From NCBI RefSeq assembly GCF_902686445.1, contig NC_062222.1, positions 132,253,035-132,317,034 on the forward strand: DNA of 64,000 nucleotides. The letters are read 5' to 3'. This DNA comes from Sciurus carolinensis. Lineage: Eukaryota > Chordata > Mammalia > Rodentia > Sciuridae. The notes beneath the pieces are model-generated. The model saw only the letters and a program-made list of their open reading frames with translations. It made no database searches and was not told the origin of the DNA. Numbering within the stretch: position 1 is the stretch's first letter; each line of letters opens with the position of its first letter. This document shows, in pieces, positions 24,970-35,667 of this stretch. The translations under genes were made by a program, and so were the position numbers.

Positions 24970-25627
24970 CCACTTGTTTTTTCGCTTCTCAGAGTCTTCA
25001 GGTGGTAATTTGTGCTGTGCCTATACTACATGTTTTTACCTATGGGAGGGTCAGTTTAGCAGTAGACGATTTGACCATATAGAAGGGAACAGAACACATT
25101 AGAACTCTGTTCTGTTTAAGAATTAAATACAAACCCACCTTAATTCTGATAGAGGAAGAAACAAAATACTGTTTTAAAAATTTGCATGTAAATAATTAGT
25201 CTCATTTCACATTTCTTTTTTGCAATGCAAAACTAGAATACATTGAAGCAGCATATGCAATTTTAAGTAAATGGTTTCTTTAAAACTGATAAAAGTTACA
25301 AAATTAGTAAGTAAAGAGCGACAGCCTATCCTGATATGTTTACTGATAGGTTATAAATATAAATGAAAATAAGAGAAATAGAAATTTAACAGGTTGATAT
25401 ATATATATATTAAAATATTAAATAATGACTAATATAACTTGTTGATTCAAAATTTAAAATAAATTTAATTGATTTTTTAGCTTTCTAACTCTACATTATG
25501 TAAACAATGATTGAGTTGAATTTACTGTGATAATTTCATCTAGATTTTGATATTAGACAAATAAAGATTAAAGAACATTTTTAAAGTTAAGATCATCCAA
25601 GAGTCGAAGTAAAAAAATGTGTGCTTT
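24970..25627. other. AT-rich unassigned sequence
   Basis: AT-rich with a short (TA)n run near 25400. No frame or repeat was recognised. Confidence 0.4.
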
Positions 25628-25642
25628 AAAAATCACTTTACA

Positions 25643-25760
25643 GGGCTAGGGATATAGCTCAGTTGATAGAGTGCTTGCCTTGCAAGCACAAGGCCTTGGG
25701 TTCAATCCCCAGCACTGCAAAAATAAATAAATAAATAAAATAAATAAATAAGAATTTAAA
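25643..25760 (+). repeat. ID SINE, young, with TSD and (AAAT)n tail
   Basis: GGGCTAGGGATATAGCTCAGTTGATAGAGTGCTTGCCTTGCAAGCACAAGGCC..CAATCCCCAGCACTGC is a near-consensus ID, ending in an A-tail that has turned into AAAT repeats. Exact TSDs AAAAATCACTTTACA lie at 25628-25642 and 25761-25775. Confidence 0.96.
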
Positions 25761-25775
25761 AAAAATCACTTTACA

Positions 25776-26460
25776 AACAAACCAAAGGCAGGAGAAAGCG
25801 TAGATTATGTAAAATCTAGGTATGTATATCATAATCATTACTGAACATTGATTTAGTGATTTTATTGTGATGAAGGAGAAGGAGTAATGTAGAATGTTTA
25901 AGTTCCCTGTATCTTCTCATGTTTTGTCAGATTCTTAGCAGTGTGTATATATAGCAACAATCATTGAACAAAAATTAAAATTTCTATTTAAAACATTTGA
26001 AAAAAATTGAATAAAATATTTTATTTGGAGAAAATTCAACACCATGATTTAATGTGCTCTCAAGTTAAAAAATTGTCTTCTTAGAATTATTTTATTTAAT
26101 TCAGTGGAAAAATGTACACTATTGCCTCTGGAGAATTCATTATAGACTCCTTTGGCATTTCTTATATTTACTTATGTTGCTGCTTTACTGAATGAGAATC
26201 ATACTTAATAAATACTAAAAACATATCACATTCTGAATTCATTAGGGAAATGTAAATATTATAAGCATTTTTAAAAATCCTTCAATGCATTCAATTACCA
26301 CTGCAACTTGGGAAAGATACATATTTGTATATATATGCAGAATTCAAAGAAATGTATTTAGAATAATTTCTTAGAATCTTGAACTCAACTTCAAACTAAA
26401 TATGGATGACAACTTCTGAAAGCAGAACTCATCACCAAAGAAGCACAGTGTACCACTGTC
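25776..26460. other. AT-rich unassigned sequence
   Basis: Rich in A and T with no open frame of note and no recognised repeat. Confidence 0.4.
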
Positions 26461-26474
26461 AAAAACCCAAAGTT

Positions 26475-27251
26475 GCCAGGTGTGGTGGCACAGACTGCAG
26501 TCCCAACTACTGGGGAGGCCAAAGTAGGAAAATCCTAAGTTCAAGGTCAGCCTGAGCAACTTTGCAAGTGTTTCAAAATAAAAATTAAAAACCAACAAGG
26601 ATGGGGAGGTAGCTCAGTGACTAACATGTGCATTGTTGTGGGGCACAACTTAAGAACAGACCCATCACCACTAAGAAGATCAAATTTGAGAGTCGTTATT
26701 AAGCCAGCCAGCTGACTATCTCACACAATGTCCTAAAAATGGTTATTGGGAGAACATCCCGACCATAGGGTTGAAGGGGTTCTTATACCAAAAATTACAT
26801 CAATCATAAGTGTCTGTTGCTATGATTCAAAATTATAAACTAACATCATGAAATCATCAGCAGAGAGAGAAGTGGGTCATTTGTACCTTACCTAGGTACA
26901 AACTAAAGAATGGTTACTAACATCCACACAATCATTGTTGACATCACTGTTCACATGGTGCATTGTTTAGAAGAAATAGGAATCAAAAGAGAACACTTTT
27001 TCATCATATAAGAATTGTCATTTTGTATGGCTAAACATGTCATACTAAGACTGATGATGGGTACAGAGGTGGGGTGTTCCCATGGGAGAAGCTCATTTCC
27101 TACATGACATGGAGTTTCAGAGCAAAATGGAGTCTGTTTAGTCATTGCCCATATAGCCTGGCCTGTAACATTTCCATGGAGCAGAATCTGTCAGCTCATT
27201 ACATGCATCAGGCCCTGGGTTTCATCCCCAGGACAGTAAAAGCAAACAAAC
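26475..27251 (+). repeat. B1-dID dimeric SINE, split by an LTR
   Basis: The left part is a B1 monomer (GCCAGGTGTGGTGGCACAGACTGCAGTCCCAACTACTGGGGAGGCC) followed by an A-rich linker and the start of an ID half (GATGGGGAGGTAGCTCAGTGACTAACATGTGCAT, to 26633). The rest of the ID half resumes at 27204 (CAGGCCCTGGGTTTCATCCCCAGGACAG plus an A-rich tail). An LTR fills the gap. Imperfect TSDs AAAACCCAAAGTT (about 26462-26474) and AAAACTCAAAGTC (27252-27264) bound the whole, showing it was one SINE before the split. B1-ID dimers are typical of squirrel-related rodents. Confidence 0.9.
26634..27203 (+). mobile_element. Solo retroviral LTR (ERV class II-like) inserted in the SINE
   Basis: This 570-bp segment opens TGTTGTGGGG and ends ATTACA (TGT/ACA inverted termini) and is flanked by an exact 5-bp repeat TGCAT (26629-26633 and 27204-27208). 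A TATA-like TATAAG lies near 27006. There is no internal retroviral sequence or second LTR, so it is a solo LTR left after recombination. Orientation and class are inferred from the TGTTGTGGGG start and are not certain. It is younger than the SINE it interrupts. Confidence 0.85.
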
Positions 27252-27264
27252 AAAACTCAAAGTC

Positions 27265-27764
27265 AGCAATGCTTACATGAGCTCTTGCTGCCATTCTCAA
27301 GATGCAGTTAGAATCTTTGAATGTTCTAGAAGATTGTTTTAATGAAAGGTCCTAGTGTTCTCTGCGTTCTATGGTGGAGGACGGCTGAAATATGGATAGA
27401 CCAAGTGGGGAGGGCCAGTGGGGTTCCCCAGAGAGGCCTGGCAGGCGGCCATCCCTGAGATGAGATATGCCAAGAGCGGCAGCTGGTCTGGAGGCGGTGC
27501 ATCAGTATCTGGGAGGAGGTCATTTTGCAGGTAGCAGGTGTTGTCTTCTTCGTTATCGGGTTTCTCCACTAATGTCTCCAGATGTGGTGGATGTGGTGGA
27601 AATACATCTGGTCATCGAACTTTCAAAACTGCTGGAAGCAAAGTAATGACAAGTAAAAGGTGGAGAAGTCAATAGGTGAAAGTGAGGGGCACGTGTGCTT
27701 ATGGGACGGCCTTTGTGGCACAATGTCTGAGTCATGGGAAACCTTGACACTGCCTGCACTATGA
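27265..27764. other. Unassigned sequence
   Basis: Overlapping short minus-strand frames (27326-27759) without a recognised domain. Mixed composition; no repeat recognised. Confidence 0.4.
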
Positions 27765-27972
27765 GCTGGGCCAGATGAGGGGCTGAACCCAGGGGTGCTT
27801 ACCCATGAGCCACATCCCCAACTGTTTTATCTTTTATTTTGATCCAGTTCTCCTCTCCCTAAGTTGCTTAGAGCCTCACTAAGTTGAAGAGCCTGGCTTC
27901 AAACTTGCCATCCTCCTGCCTCAGTCTCCTGAATCACTGGGATTGCACGTGTGCATCACCGTGCCAGGCCAA
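27765..27972 (-). repeat. B1-dID dimeric SINE
   Basis: On the plus strand an inverted ID half (GGGGCTGAACCCAGGGGTGC..GAGCCACATCCCCAAC) is followed by an inverted B1 (CCTAAGTTGCTTAGAGCCTCAC..CATCCTCCTGCCTCAGTCTCC..GTGCATCACCGTGCCAGGC). The dimer therefore reads B1 then dID on the minus strand. Confidence 0.88.
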
Positions 27973-30900
27973 AAGACTATTCTGAAAGAGGAACCCAGGT
28001 GGCATTTGGCAGGAGATGGGAGCCTTCCTTAGGGTAGAACAGGTGGACTGTGCTGAAGGGAGGTGGAGATTCTTGGTCCATCCTGAAATGAGGGGGAAGA
28101 ATTGACAGAAAGGTGAGGTTGGGAGCGATCTTTTAGACTAGAAGTGAAAGACAAAAGATACACCCTGCTTTCCTTTTTCTACATTATAGCCTAGAATATG
28201 GAACTTCATGCAGTCTACCTGCCCTACAGGGAAGGGTTGGGGAAGACATGGCTTCTCTGTGATCCCCAGGACAGGAAGAGTAAACAATCTGACCTGCATA
28301 GGGATTCATTTCAGTATAGCATAGAGATGGGGGAAAGGCGGATCCCCTAGCCACCTGACCTCTTGTGCTGGCCTGCACTAACAGGGGATGTCTTCAGTTC
28401 CTTGCCTTTCTGTTAGACCCTGCAATTTCTTTCTCATTCTTTATACTCATCCAGTCTGACAGGGCTTCCAGGATCTCTGCAGCTTTGCAACACTCTACTG
28501 GTGTAGACATTAGCAATTCCTGCACAATGCGTCTAGGGACTTCAAAGCTGGTGCGAAAACACCCTCATCTTCGTGTCCAAGGCTTGTCTTCCAAGAATGT
28601 GGATCAAAACCTATATTTTTGGGAGAGGTAAGGTACTTGCTTTAACCTGAGACTTTGAACACCAATAGATAGTAATTCTTGTCTTCTTGTTGGTTAGAAT
28701 TTGGGGGGGAAGCGAAGGGTGAGTTTAGGTTGTTCCAATCCTAAACTTCTAACAGTGTTTTTCAGATAGAATAGTGATACTTTATTTTTAATAAAGGTAT
28801 CATTTCATATTCAGTTAACCTGGGCATGGTAAATATGCTAACATTAGAGCATGAACCTCAGACTGCAACTTCTAATAATTTAATAAGAACACACAATTCT
28901 CAAACTATTACATATCACACCATGTGTTGGACATTAGCTATGTATATCAGGTGTGGTGTTTATCAATTTGTTTATCTTGAAGGAAGTATAATTCATCTGT
29001 GAGTTGTTTTAAAACAGTTTTCAAATACAAGATCTTTCTTTCCCACTTTCCTGTCCAGCATCTGATCCAAGACAGGTCAACGAGAAGTCTTCCTTACAGT
29101 TTCTCACACCAGGGCTGCAGAAGAAGAGACATTTCCATTGATGTGATGACATTATGTTGGCATGTGCCTGGAGGTTGCCTATGACCATCTTGGCCCGTGA
29201 AAAAGCCAGCCTATGGTAGGAGAGTACAGAGTAGTCATATCCAAACAAGCAGCAGAGAGACAGTGAAAATGAAGATTCTGACTACTACCAGTTCTGTGGT
29301 CACCAGCCTGCACAGGTTTCTATTTTGTGGAAATTTGGTTGTTCAGTTTATCTGACGATACCCTTGTGTTCTTCCAATAATCTCCTTGAAAGTTTTTCAG
29401 GATGGTGCTACTCTCTATTGCAAACAGAAACCATGATTAATGTACTGGATGCTTTACATTAAATTCTGCTCATTTACAACATCCATCGGTAGACAGGGAT
29501 CCTATTTTCATACAAGACAACGTTGGGCTAAATCACCTGTCTTATTCCAAAGTTTGTTGTTTGCACTTCATCTTTGCGCCTTTCCAGTGTGTTTTTGGAA
29601 GTCATTTGACTGAAACTGACAGTAATAAGGGAACTGGTTCATCAGAGGGTAACATGACTGATTTTGCATGTCAGTAATTTATCAAAAACCACTTATTCTA
29701 ATCACTAGCTCTCTTCTAAATCCTGTCTCTGCCCCACAAACTGTCACTGCCCTGACTTGGTTTCTCAAAAGTCCTTGTCCGTAATTTCCAGCAGTATCTC
29801 CTAGCTTGAATCCTTCCTCAGTTTCCCTGCTGTTCTGTCTTCCATCCCTGTCACTCATGACGTCTTGGTGGATATTCTTTACTCAGGTCTGAGCAGATCA
29901 GTCTCCTATGATGAGGGTACCCAGTGGCCCCCCAGCAGTTGCAAGCTACTCTTCAAACTGCACTTGTGTGTACCTAGATATCCACTAGATTCTCGCCCGC
30001 CCTTCAGAGTGACAGAACACCTGCATTTCACGATCTACACAGATCCAAATGCTCTGGTTTTCCTGCTGATTCCCACAGTGAAGGAAGAATTCCCATTGCG
30101 TCTTCTTATTTTATTCTATTTTTCACTCTTTTACATGCAATCTCTGGCACCACACATAAGAAAAGTGTTTCATGATACTTTTTCCTCAAAGAGGTCCTAT
30201 GCTATATGTAACTGTGGACTTAGGTATTACTTAAATATATAAATGAATGAATGAATGAATGAATGAATGAATAAATAAATGGCTTCTCTTTGGTTCACAT
30301 AGTTTTGTAAGCAAAACTGAAGCTTCCTTTGCACTATTGGCCTGCACTGTTACCTCTTATGCATGCTGAATTCTAGACCCACTGAATGGCTCTGTTTGAG
30401 TCCTTCAAGCTGACTTACTGTCTTTGTACATAATTTCCCGCATTGCTGGAATATAACCCACATTCTCTTACACATGTGACTTTCCACATCCAACGTGATA
30501 GTCTTTCTGATTTTCAAGGTTAGTGAAATACTATCATTGGAGATTTAGAAGAATTGATAAATTACATCTATTTTTCTCTTTAGATGTCAAAGTATAAATC
30601 CTAGTGTCCTCTTTCTAGAGTTCAAAATGTCAGGCAATGATGTGCTAAACTACCAGGTGGCAAAAGCTGATTTTGTACATCTTCGCTCAATGCTATGGCT
30701 AGTAACTCTCTGCTGGCAGCTTGAAATCAACCATCGTGGATGAATTTATACCAATTATATCTTCAAACTTGGCAAATCAACTTCCCCTCCCATAGACCAA
30801 TTACTAAACACCTGATATATCACTGAAGAGGAAATAGTGATTTAAAACTGGCAGTTATTTTACTGATAAAACTAAGGGGGAACTGTCCAGTAACAGGTCA

Positions 30901-31254
30901 TATTTTATAACACCATCCCAGGAACAGGCAGATTAACTACCCATTTATAGATAGGTTGACCATGAAGATGATCATGAGTGGAACAAAGAACACAATGCCT
31001 TTCTGTGAGAAAATCTTCTCATGCTCTGCAACTAGTTATAAGGCTCAGGGAGGACTGAGCACCAGGTACTCAGACAACGATCTCAACAAATAGATGTTTC
31101 TTCTTGTGGAAGTACCCAGACAAGAGAGAGGAAGGGAAGAAAAGTTCCCCTCCTGTCTGCCTTCCAGTTCAGCCTGCAATTGTTGAATTGCAAAATCCAT
31201 TGCACTTTCTGAAGGTCTGCTCGCCTACCAGTCTTTCTTACTGGACTGTGTTAT
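27973..31254. other. Unassigned sequence with a small (AATG)n microsatellite
   Basis: Mixed composition. An (AATG)n run of about eight units lies at 30242-30274, followed by AAAT units. Short frames (28365-28631, 29865-30242 and others) show no domain I recognise. No RNA gene was seen. Confidence 0.45.
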
Positions 31255-31356
31255 TTTGAGTCAGGCTCTTCCTAAGTTACTAAGAGTCTTACTAAATTGC
31301 TGATGCTGGTCTTGAACCTGACTGGGATCACAGGTGTATACCACCACACCCAGCTA
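31255..31356 (-). repeat. B1 SINE with internal deletion
   Basis: The plus strand reads GAGTCAGGCTCTTCC..TGCTGGTCTTGAACCTGACTGGGATCACAGGTGTATACCACCACACCCAGC, an inverted B1 lacking the usual CCTCCTGCCTCAGCC middle. Its outer end abuts the TSD of the L1 that follows, so the L1 landed at the edge of this SINE. Confidence 0.8.
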
Positions 31357-31390
31357 GACTGTAATCTTCTTTTTTTTTTTTTTTTTTTTC

Positions 31391-31530
31391 TTTGTACTGC
31401 TCTTTATTATTAGTATTATTATTAAAGTTTTACAATGTTCAGAACTCTTTCAAATTTTTTTAATTATCTGAGTTGTAAATAGATCTTCCTGGTGGAATTT
31501 TAAATTAGTTTTATAAAATCTAATTCAAAA
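31391..31530 (-). other. 3'-transduced flank of the source L1
   Basis: Read on the minus strand this 140-bp segment follows the L1's own A-rich tail, contains AATAAA (31403-31408) and is followed about 13 nt later by a second poly(A), which abuts the TSD. This is the classic structure of read-through past the L1's own signal to a downstream one. The segment should exist once elsewhere, directly 3' of the parent L1. Confidence 0.88.
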
Positions 31531-31533
31531 TTT

Positions 31534-31572
<39 letters not shown>

Positions 31573-31594
31573 TTTTTTATTTATTTTTTTTTTT
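31531..31594 (+). repeat. (ATTT)n tract, expanded internal L1 A-tail
   Basis: About a dozen TTTA units and T runs on the plus strand are the first A-rich tail of the minus-strand L1, lying between its 3' UTR and the transduced segment. Likely length-variable. Confidence 0.93.
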
Positions 31595-31726
31595 ACGTTT
31601 ACATAGGGTAATGATGTTTATTATATTTTTCCCCTCCCCCCCACCCCTCCCACCCCTCCCACCCCTCCCACCCCTCTTTTCCCTCTACACAGTCCTTCTT
31701 TCCTTCATTCTTACTGCTCTCCTTAG

Positions 31727-31764
31727 CCTAACTCTAAACCTAACCCTAAACCTAATGCTAGCCC
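31727..31764 (-). repeat. Telomere-like (TTAGGG)n tract in L1 3' UTR
   Basis: The plus strand reads CCTAACTCTAAACCTAACCC and continues with CTAAACCTAATGCTAGCCC: about six degenerate hexamers. It starts 24 nt after the ORF2 stop of this L1. The same tract is at the same place in the L1s at 49435-49892 and 55009-61621. Confidence 0.9.
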
Positions 31765-31787
31765 GTCCCACCCCCCATTATATGTCC

Positions 31788-34700
31788 TCATCCGCTTATC
31801 AGCGAGATCATTCGTCCTTTAGTTTTTTGAGATTGGCTTATCTCACTTAGCATGATATTCTCCAATTTCGACCATTTGCCTACAAATGCCATAATTTTAT
31901 CATTCTTCATTGCGGAGTAATATTCCATTGTATAAATATGCCACAGTTTCTTTATCCATTCATCAACCGAAGGACATCTAGGTTGGTTCCACAATCTGGC
32001 TATGGTGAATTGAGCAGCAATGAACATTGATGTGGCTGTATCTCTGTAGTATGCTGCTTTTAAGTCCTTTGGGTATAGGCCAAGGAGTGGGATAGCTGGG
32101 TCAAATGGTGTTTCCATTCCAAGCTTTCTGAGGAATCTCCACACTGCTTTCCAGAGTGGTTGCACTAATTTGCAACCCCACCAGCAATGTATGAGTGTTC
32201 CTTTTTCACCACATCCTCGCCAACACCTATTGTTGCTTGTATTCTTGATAATCGCCATTCTAATTGGGGTGAGATGAAATCTTTGGGTAGTTTTGATTTG
32301 CATTTCCCTTATTACTAGGGATGTTGAACATTTTTTCATATATCTGGTGATTACTTGTACATCTTCTTCTGTGAAGTGTCTGTTCATTTCCTTAGCCCAT
32401 TTGTTGATTGGATTATTTGTATTCTTCGTGTAGAGTTTTTTGAGTTCTTTATAGATTCTGGAAATTAGCGCTCTATCTGAGGTATGGTTGGCAAAGATAT
32501 TCTCCCACTCTGTAGGCTTTCTCTTCACATTTCTGATAGTTTCCTTTGCTGACAGAAAGCTTTTTAGTTTGAATCTATCCCAGTTGTTTATTCTTGCTTT
32601 TATTTCTTGTGCTATGGGAGTCCTGTTAAGGAAATCTGATCCTGAGCCAACAAGTTGAAGATTTGGACCTACTTTTTCTTCTATAAGATGCAGGGTCTCT
32701 GGTCTGATTCCGAGGTCCTTGATCCATTTTGAGTTGAGTTTTGTGTAGGGTGAGAGATAGGGGTTTAGTTTCATTCTATTGCATATAGTTTTCCAGTTTT
32801 CCCAGCACCATTTGTTGAAGAGACTATCTTTTCTCCATTGCATATTGTTGGAACCTTTGTCTAGTATGAGAAAATTGTATTTATTTGGGTTTGTGTCCAT
32901 GTCCTCTATTCTGTACCATTGATCTACCTGTCTATTTTGGTACCAATACCATGCCGTTTTTGTTACTATTGCTTTGTAGTAGAGTTGAAGATCTGGTATT
33001 GCAATACCCCCTGCTTCGCTCTTGCTACTGAGGATTGCTTTAGCTATTCTAGGTTTTTTATTCTTCTAGATGAATTTCATAATTGCTTGCTCTATTTCTG
33101 CGAGGTACATCATTGGGATTTTAATTGGAATTGCATTGAATCTGTATAGAACTTTAGGTAGTATAGCCATTTTGACGATATTAATTCTGCCTATCCAGGA
33201 ACATGGGAGATCTTTCCATCTTCTAAGGTTTTCTTGAATTTCTTTCTTTAGTGTTCTGTAGTTCTCATTGTAGAGGTCTTTCACCTCTTTTGTGAGATTG
33301 ATTCCCAAGTATTTTATTTTCTTCGATGCTATTGTGAATGGGGTAGTTTTCCTAATTTCTCTTTCTGAAGATTCATCACTTATGTATAAAAATGCATTGG
33401 ATTTATGAGCATTGATCTTGTAACCTGCTACTTTACTGAATTCACTTATGAGTTCTAAAAGTTTTCTGGTGGAATTTCCAGGTTCCTCTAAATATATAAT
33501 CATGTCATCAGCGAACAGGGATAGTTTGAGTTCTTCTTTTCCTATTCGTATCCCTTTAATTTCTTTGGTTTGTCTGATTGCTCTGGCTAGAGTCTCAAGG
33601 ACGATGTTGAATAGAAGCGGTGAAAGAGGGCATCCCTGCCTTGTTCCAGTTTTTAGGGGGAACGCTTTCAGTTTTTCACCATTTAGAATGATATTAGCCA
33701 TGGGCTTAGCGTAGATGGCCTTTATAATGTTTAGGAATGTTCCCATTACCCCAATTTTTTCTAGTGTTTTGAGCATGAAGGGATGCTGTATTTTATTAAA
33801 TGCTTTTTCTGCATCTATTGAAATAATCATGTGATTCTTAACTTTAAGTCTGTTGATATGGTGAATGACATTTATTGATTTCCGAATGTTGAACCAAACT
33901 TGCATCCCTGGGATAAAACCCACTTGATCGTGGTGCACTATCTTTTTAATATATATTTGTATGCGATTTGCTAAAATTTTGTTGAGAATTTTTGCATCGA
34001 TGTTCATTAAGGATATTGGTCTGAAATTTTCTTTCCTTGATGTGTCTCTGTCTGGTTTAGGTATCAGGGTGATATTGGCTTCATAGAACGAGTTTGGTAG
34101 GGTTCCCTCCTCTTCTATTTCATGGAATAGTTTGAGGAGTATTGGAATGAGCTCTTCTTTAAAGGTTTTGTAGAACTCGGCTGAGAATCCATCTGGTCCT
34201 GGACTTTTCTTTGTTGGTAGGCTTTTGATGACCTCTTCTATTTCATTGCTTGAAATTGGTTTATTTAAGTTGTGTATGTCCTCCTCGTTCAGTTTAGGTA
34301 GTTCATATGTCTCTAGAAATTTGTTGATGTCTTCAAGGTTTTCTGTTTTGTTGGAGTATAGATTTTCGAAATAGCTTCTAATTATGTTTTGTATTTCACT
34401 CGTGTCTGTTGTGATGTTTCCTTGTTCATTCCGAATTTTAGTAATTTGAATTTTCTCCCTCTTTCTCTTTGTTAGTGTGGCTAAGGGTTTATCAATTTTA
34501 TTTATTTTTTCAAAGAACCAACTATTTATTTTATTAATTTTTCCAATTGTTTCTTTTGTTTCGATTTCGTTGATTTCGGCTCTGATTTTAACTATTTCCT
34601 GTCTTCTACTACTTTTGGTATTGGTCTGCTCTTCTTTTTCTAGTGCTTTGAGCTGTAGTGTTAAGTCATTTATTTGTTGATTTCTACTTCTTTTTTTGAA

Positions 34701-35636
34701 TGCACCCCATGAAATAAATCTTCCTCTAAGTACTGCTTTCATAGTGTCCCAGAGATTTTGATATGATGTGTCTTTGTTCTCGTTTACTTCTAAGAATTTT
34801 TTTATTTCCCTCCTGATGTCTTCTGTTATCCATTCATCATATAATAGTGTATTATTTAGTCTCCAGGTATTGGAGAAGTTTCTGTTTTTTATTCTGTCAT
34901 TTATTTCTAATTTCAATCCATTATGATCTGATAGAGTACAAGGTAGTATCTCTATCTTCTTGTATTTACTAACAGTAGCTTTGTGGCATAAAATATGGTC
35001 TATTTTAGAGAAGGATCCATGTGCTGCTGAGAAGAAAGTGTATTCATTCTGTGTTGGATGGTATATTCTATATATATCCGTTAAGTCTAAATTGCTGATT
35101 GTGTTGTTGAGATCTATAGTTTCTTTATTCAATTTTTGTTTGGACGATCTATCCAGTGGTGAGAGAGGTGTGTTAAAATCGCCTAGTATTATTGTGTTGT
35201 GGTCTATTTGGTTTCTGGAATTGAGAAGGATTTGTTTGACGTACGTGGATGAGCCAATGTTCGGGGCATAGATATTTATGATTGTTATGTCTTGCTGATT
35301 TATGCTTCCCTTAAGCAGCATGTAATGTCCTTCTTTATCCCTTCTGACTAGTTTTGGTTTGAAGTCCACATTATCTGAGATGAGGATGGATACTCCAGGT
35401 TTTTTGCTGTGTCCGTGTGCATGGTATGTTTTTCCCCATCCTTTCACCTTTAGTCTATGGGTGTCTCTTTCTATGAGATGAGTCTCTTGCGGGCAGCATA
35501 TTGTTGGATTTTTCTTTTTAATCCAATCTGCCAGTCTGTGTCTTTTGATTGATGAATTCAGGCCATTAACATTCAGGGTTATTATTGTGATATGATTTGT
35601 ATTCCCAGTCAATTGGCTCATATTTGTTTTTGACAT
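31788..35636 (-). pseudogene. ORF2: L1 ORF2 (endonuclease / reverse transcriptase), one premature stop
   Basis: The 1282-codon frame encodes the protein that nicks target DNA and reverse-transcribes L1 and SINE RNA. An apurinic-type endonuclease domain comes first, with QETH at residues 50-53, NIYAP 121-125, LGDFN 151-155 and SDH 236-238. The reverse transcriptase has FADD at 708-711 (33504-33515). The C-terminal zinc knuckle is C-x3-C-x7-H-x4-C at residues 1138-1155 (32172-32225). The whole frame is open except for TAG at 33066-33068 (codon 857), where the plus-strand L1 has TGG (Trp). The expected product is an 856-residue protein with endonuclease and RT but no C-terminal segment. ATG at 35634-35636 lies 31 nt after the ORF1 stop, as usual for L1. 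Confidence 0.97.
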
Positions 35637-35667
35637 GATTTGGTTTCTCCTTTATTTGGCTATTCCT

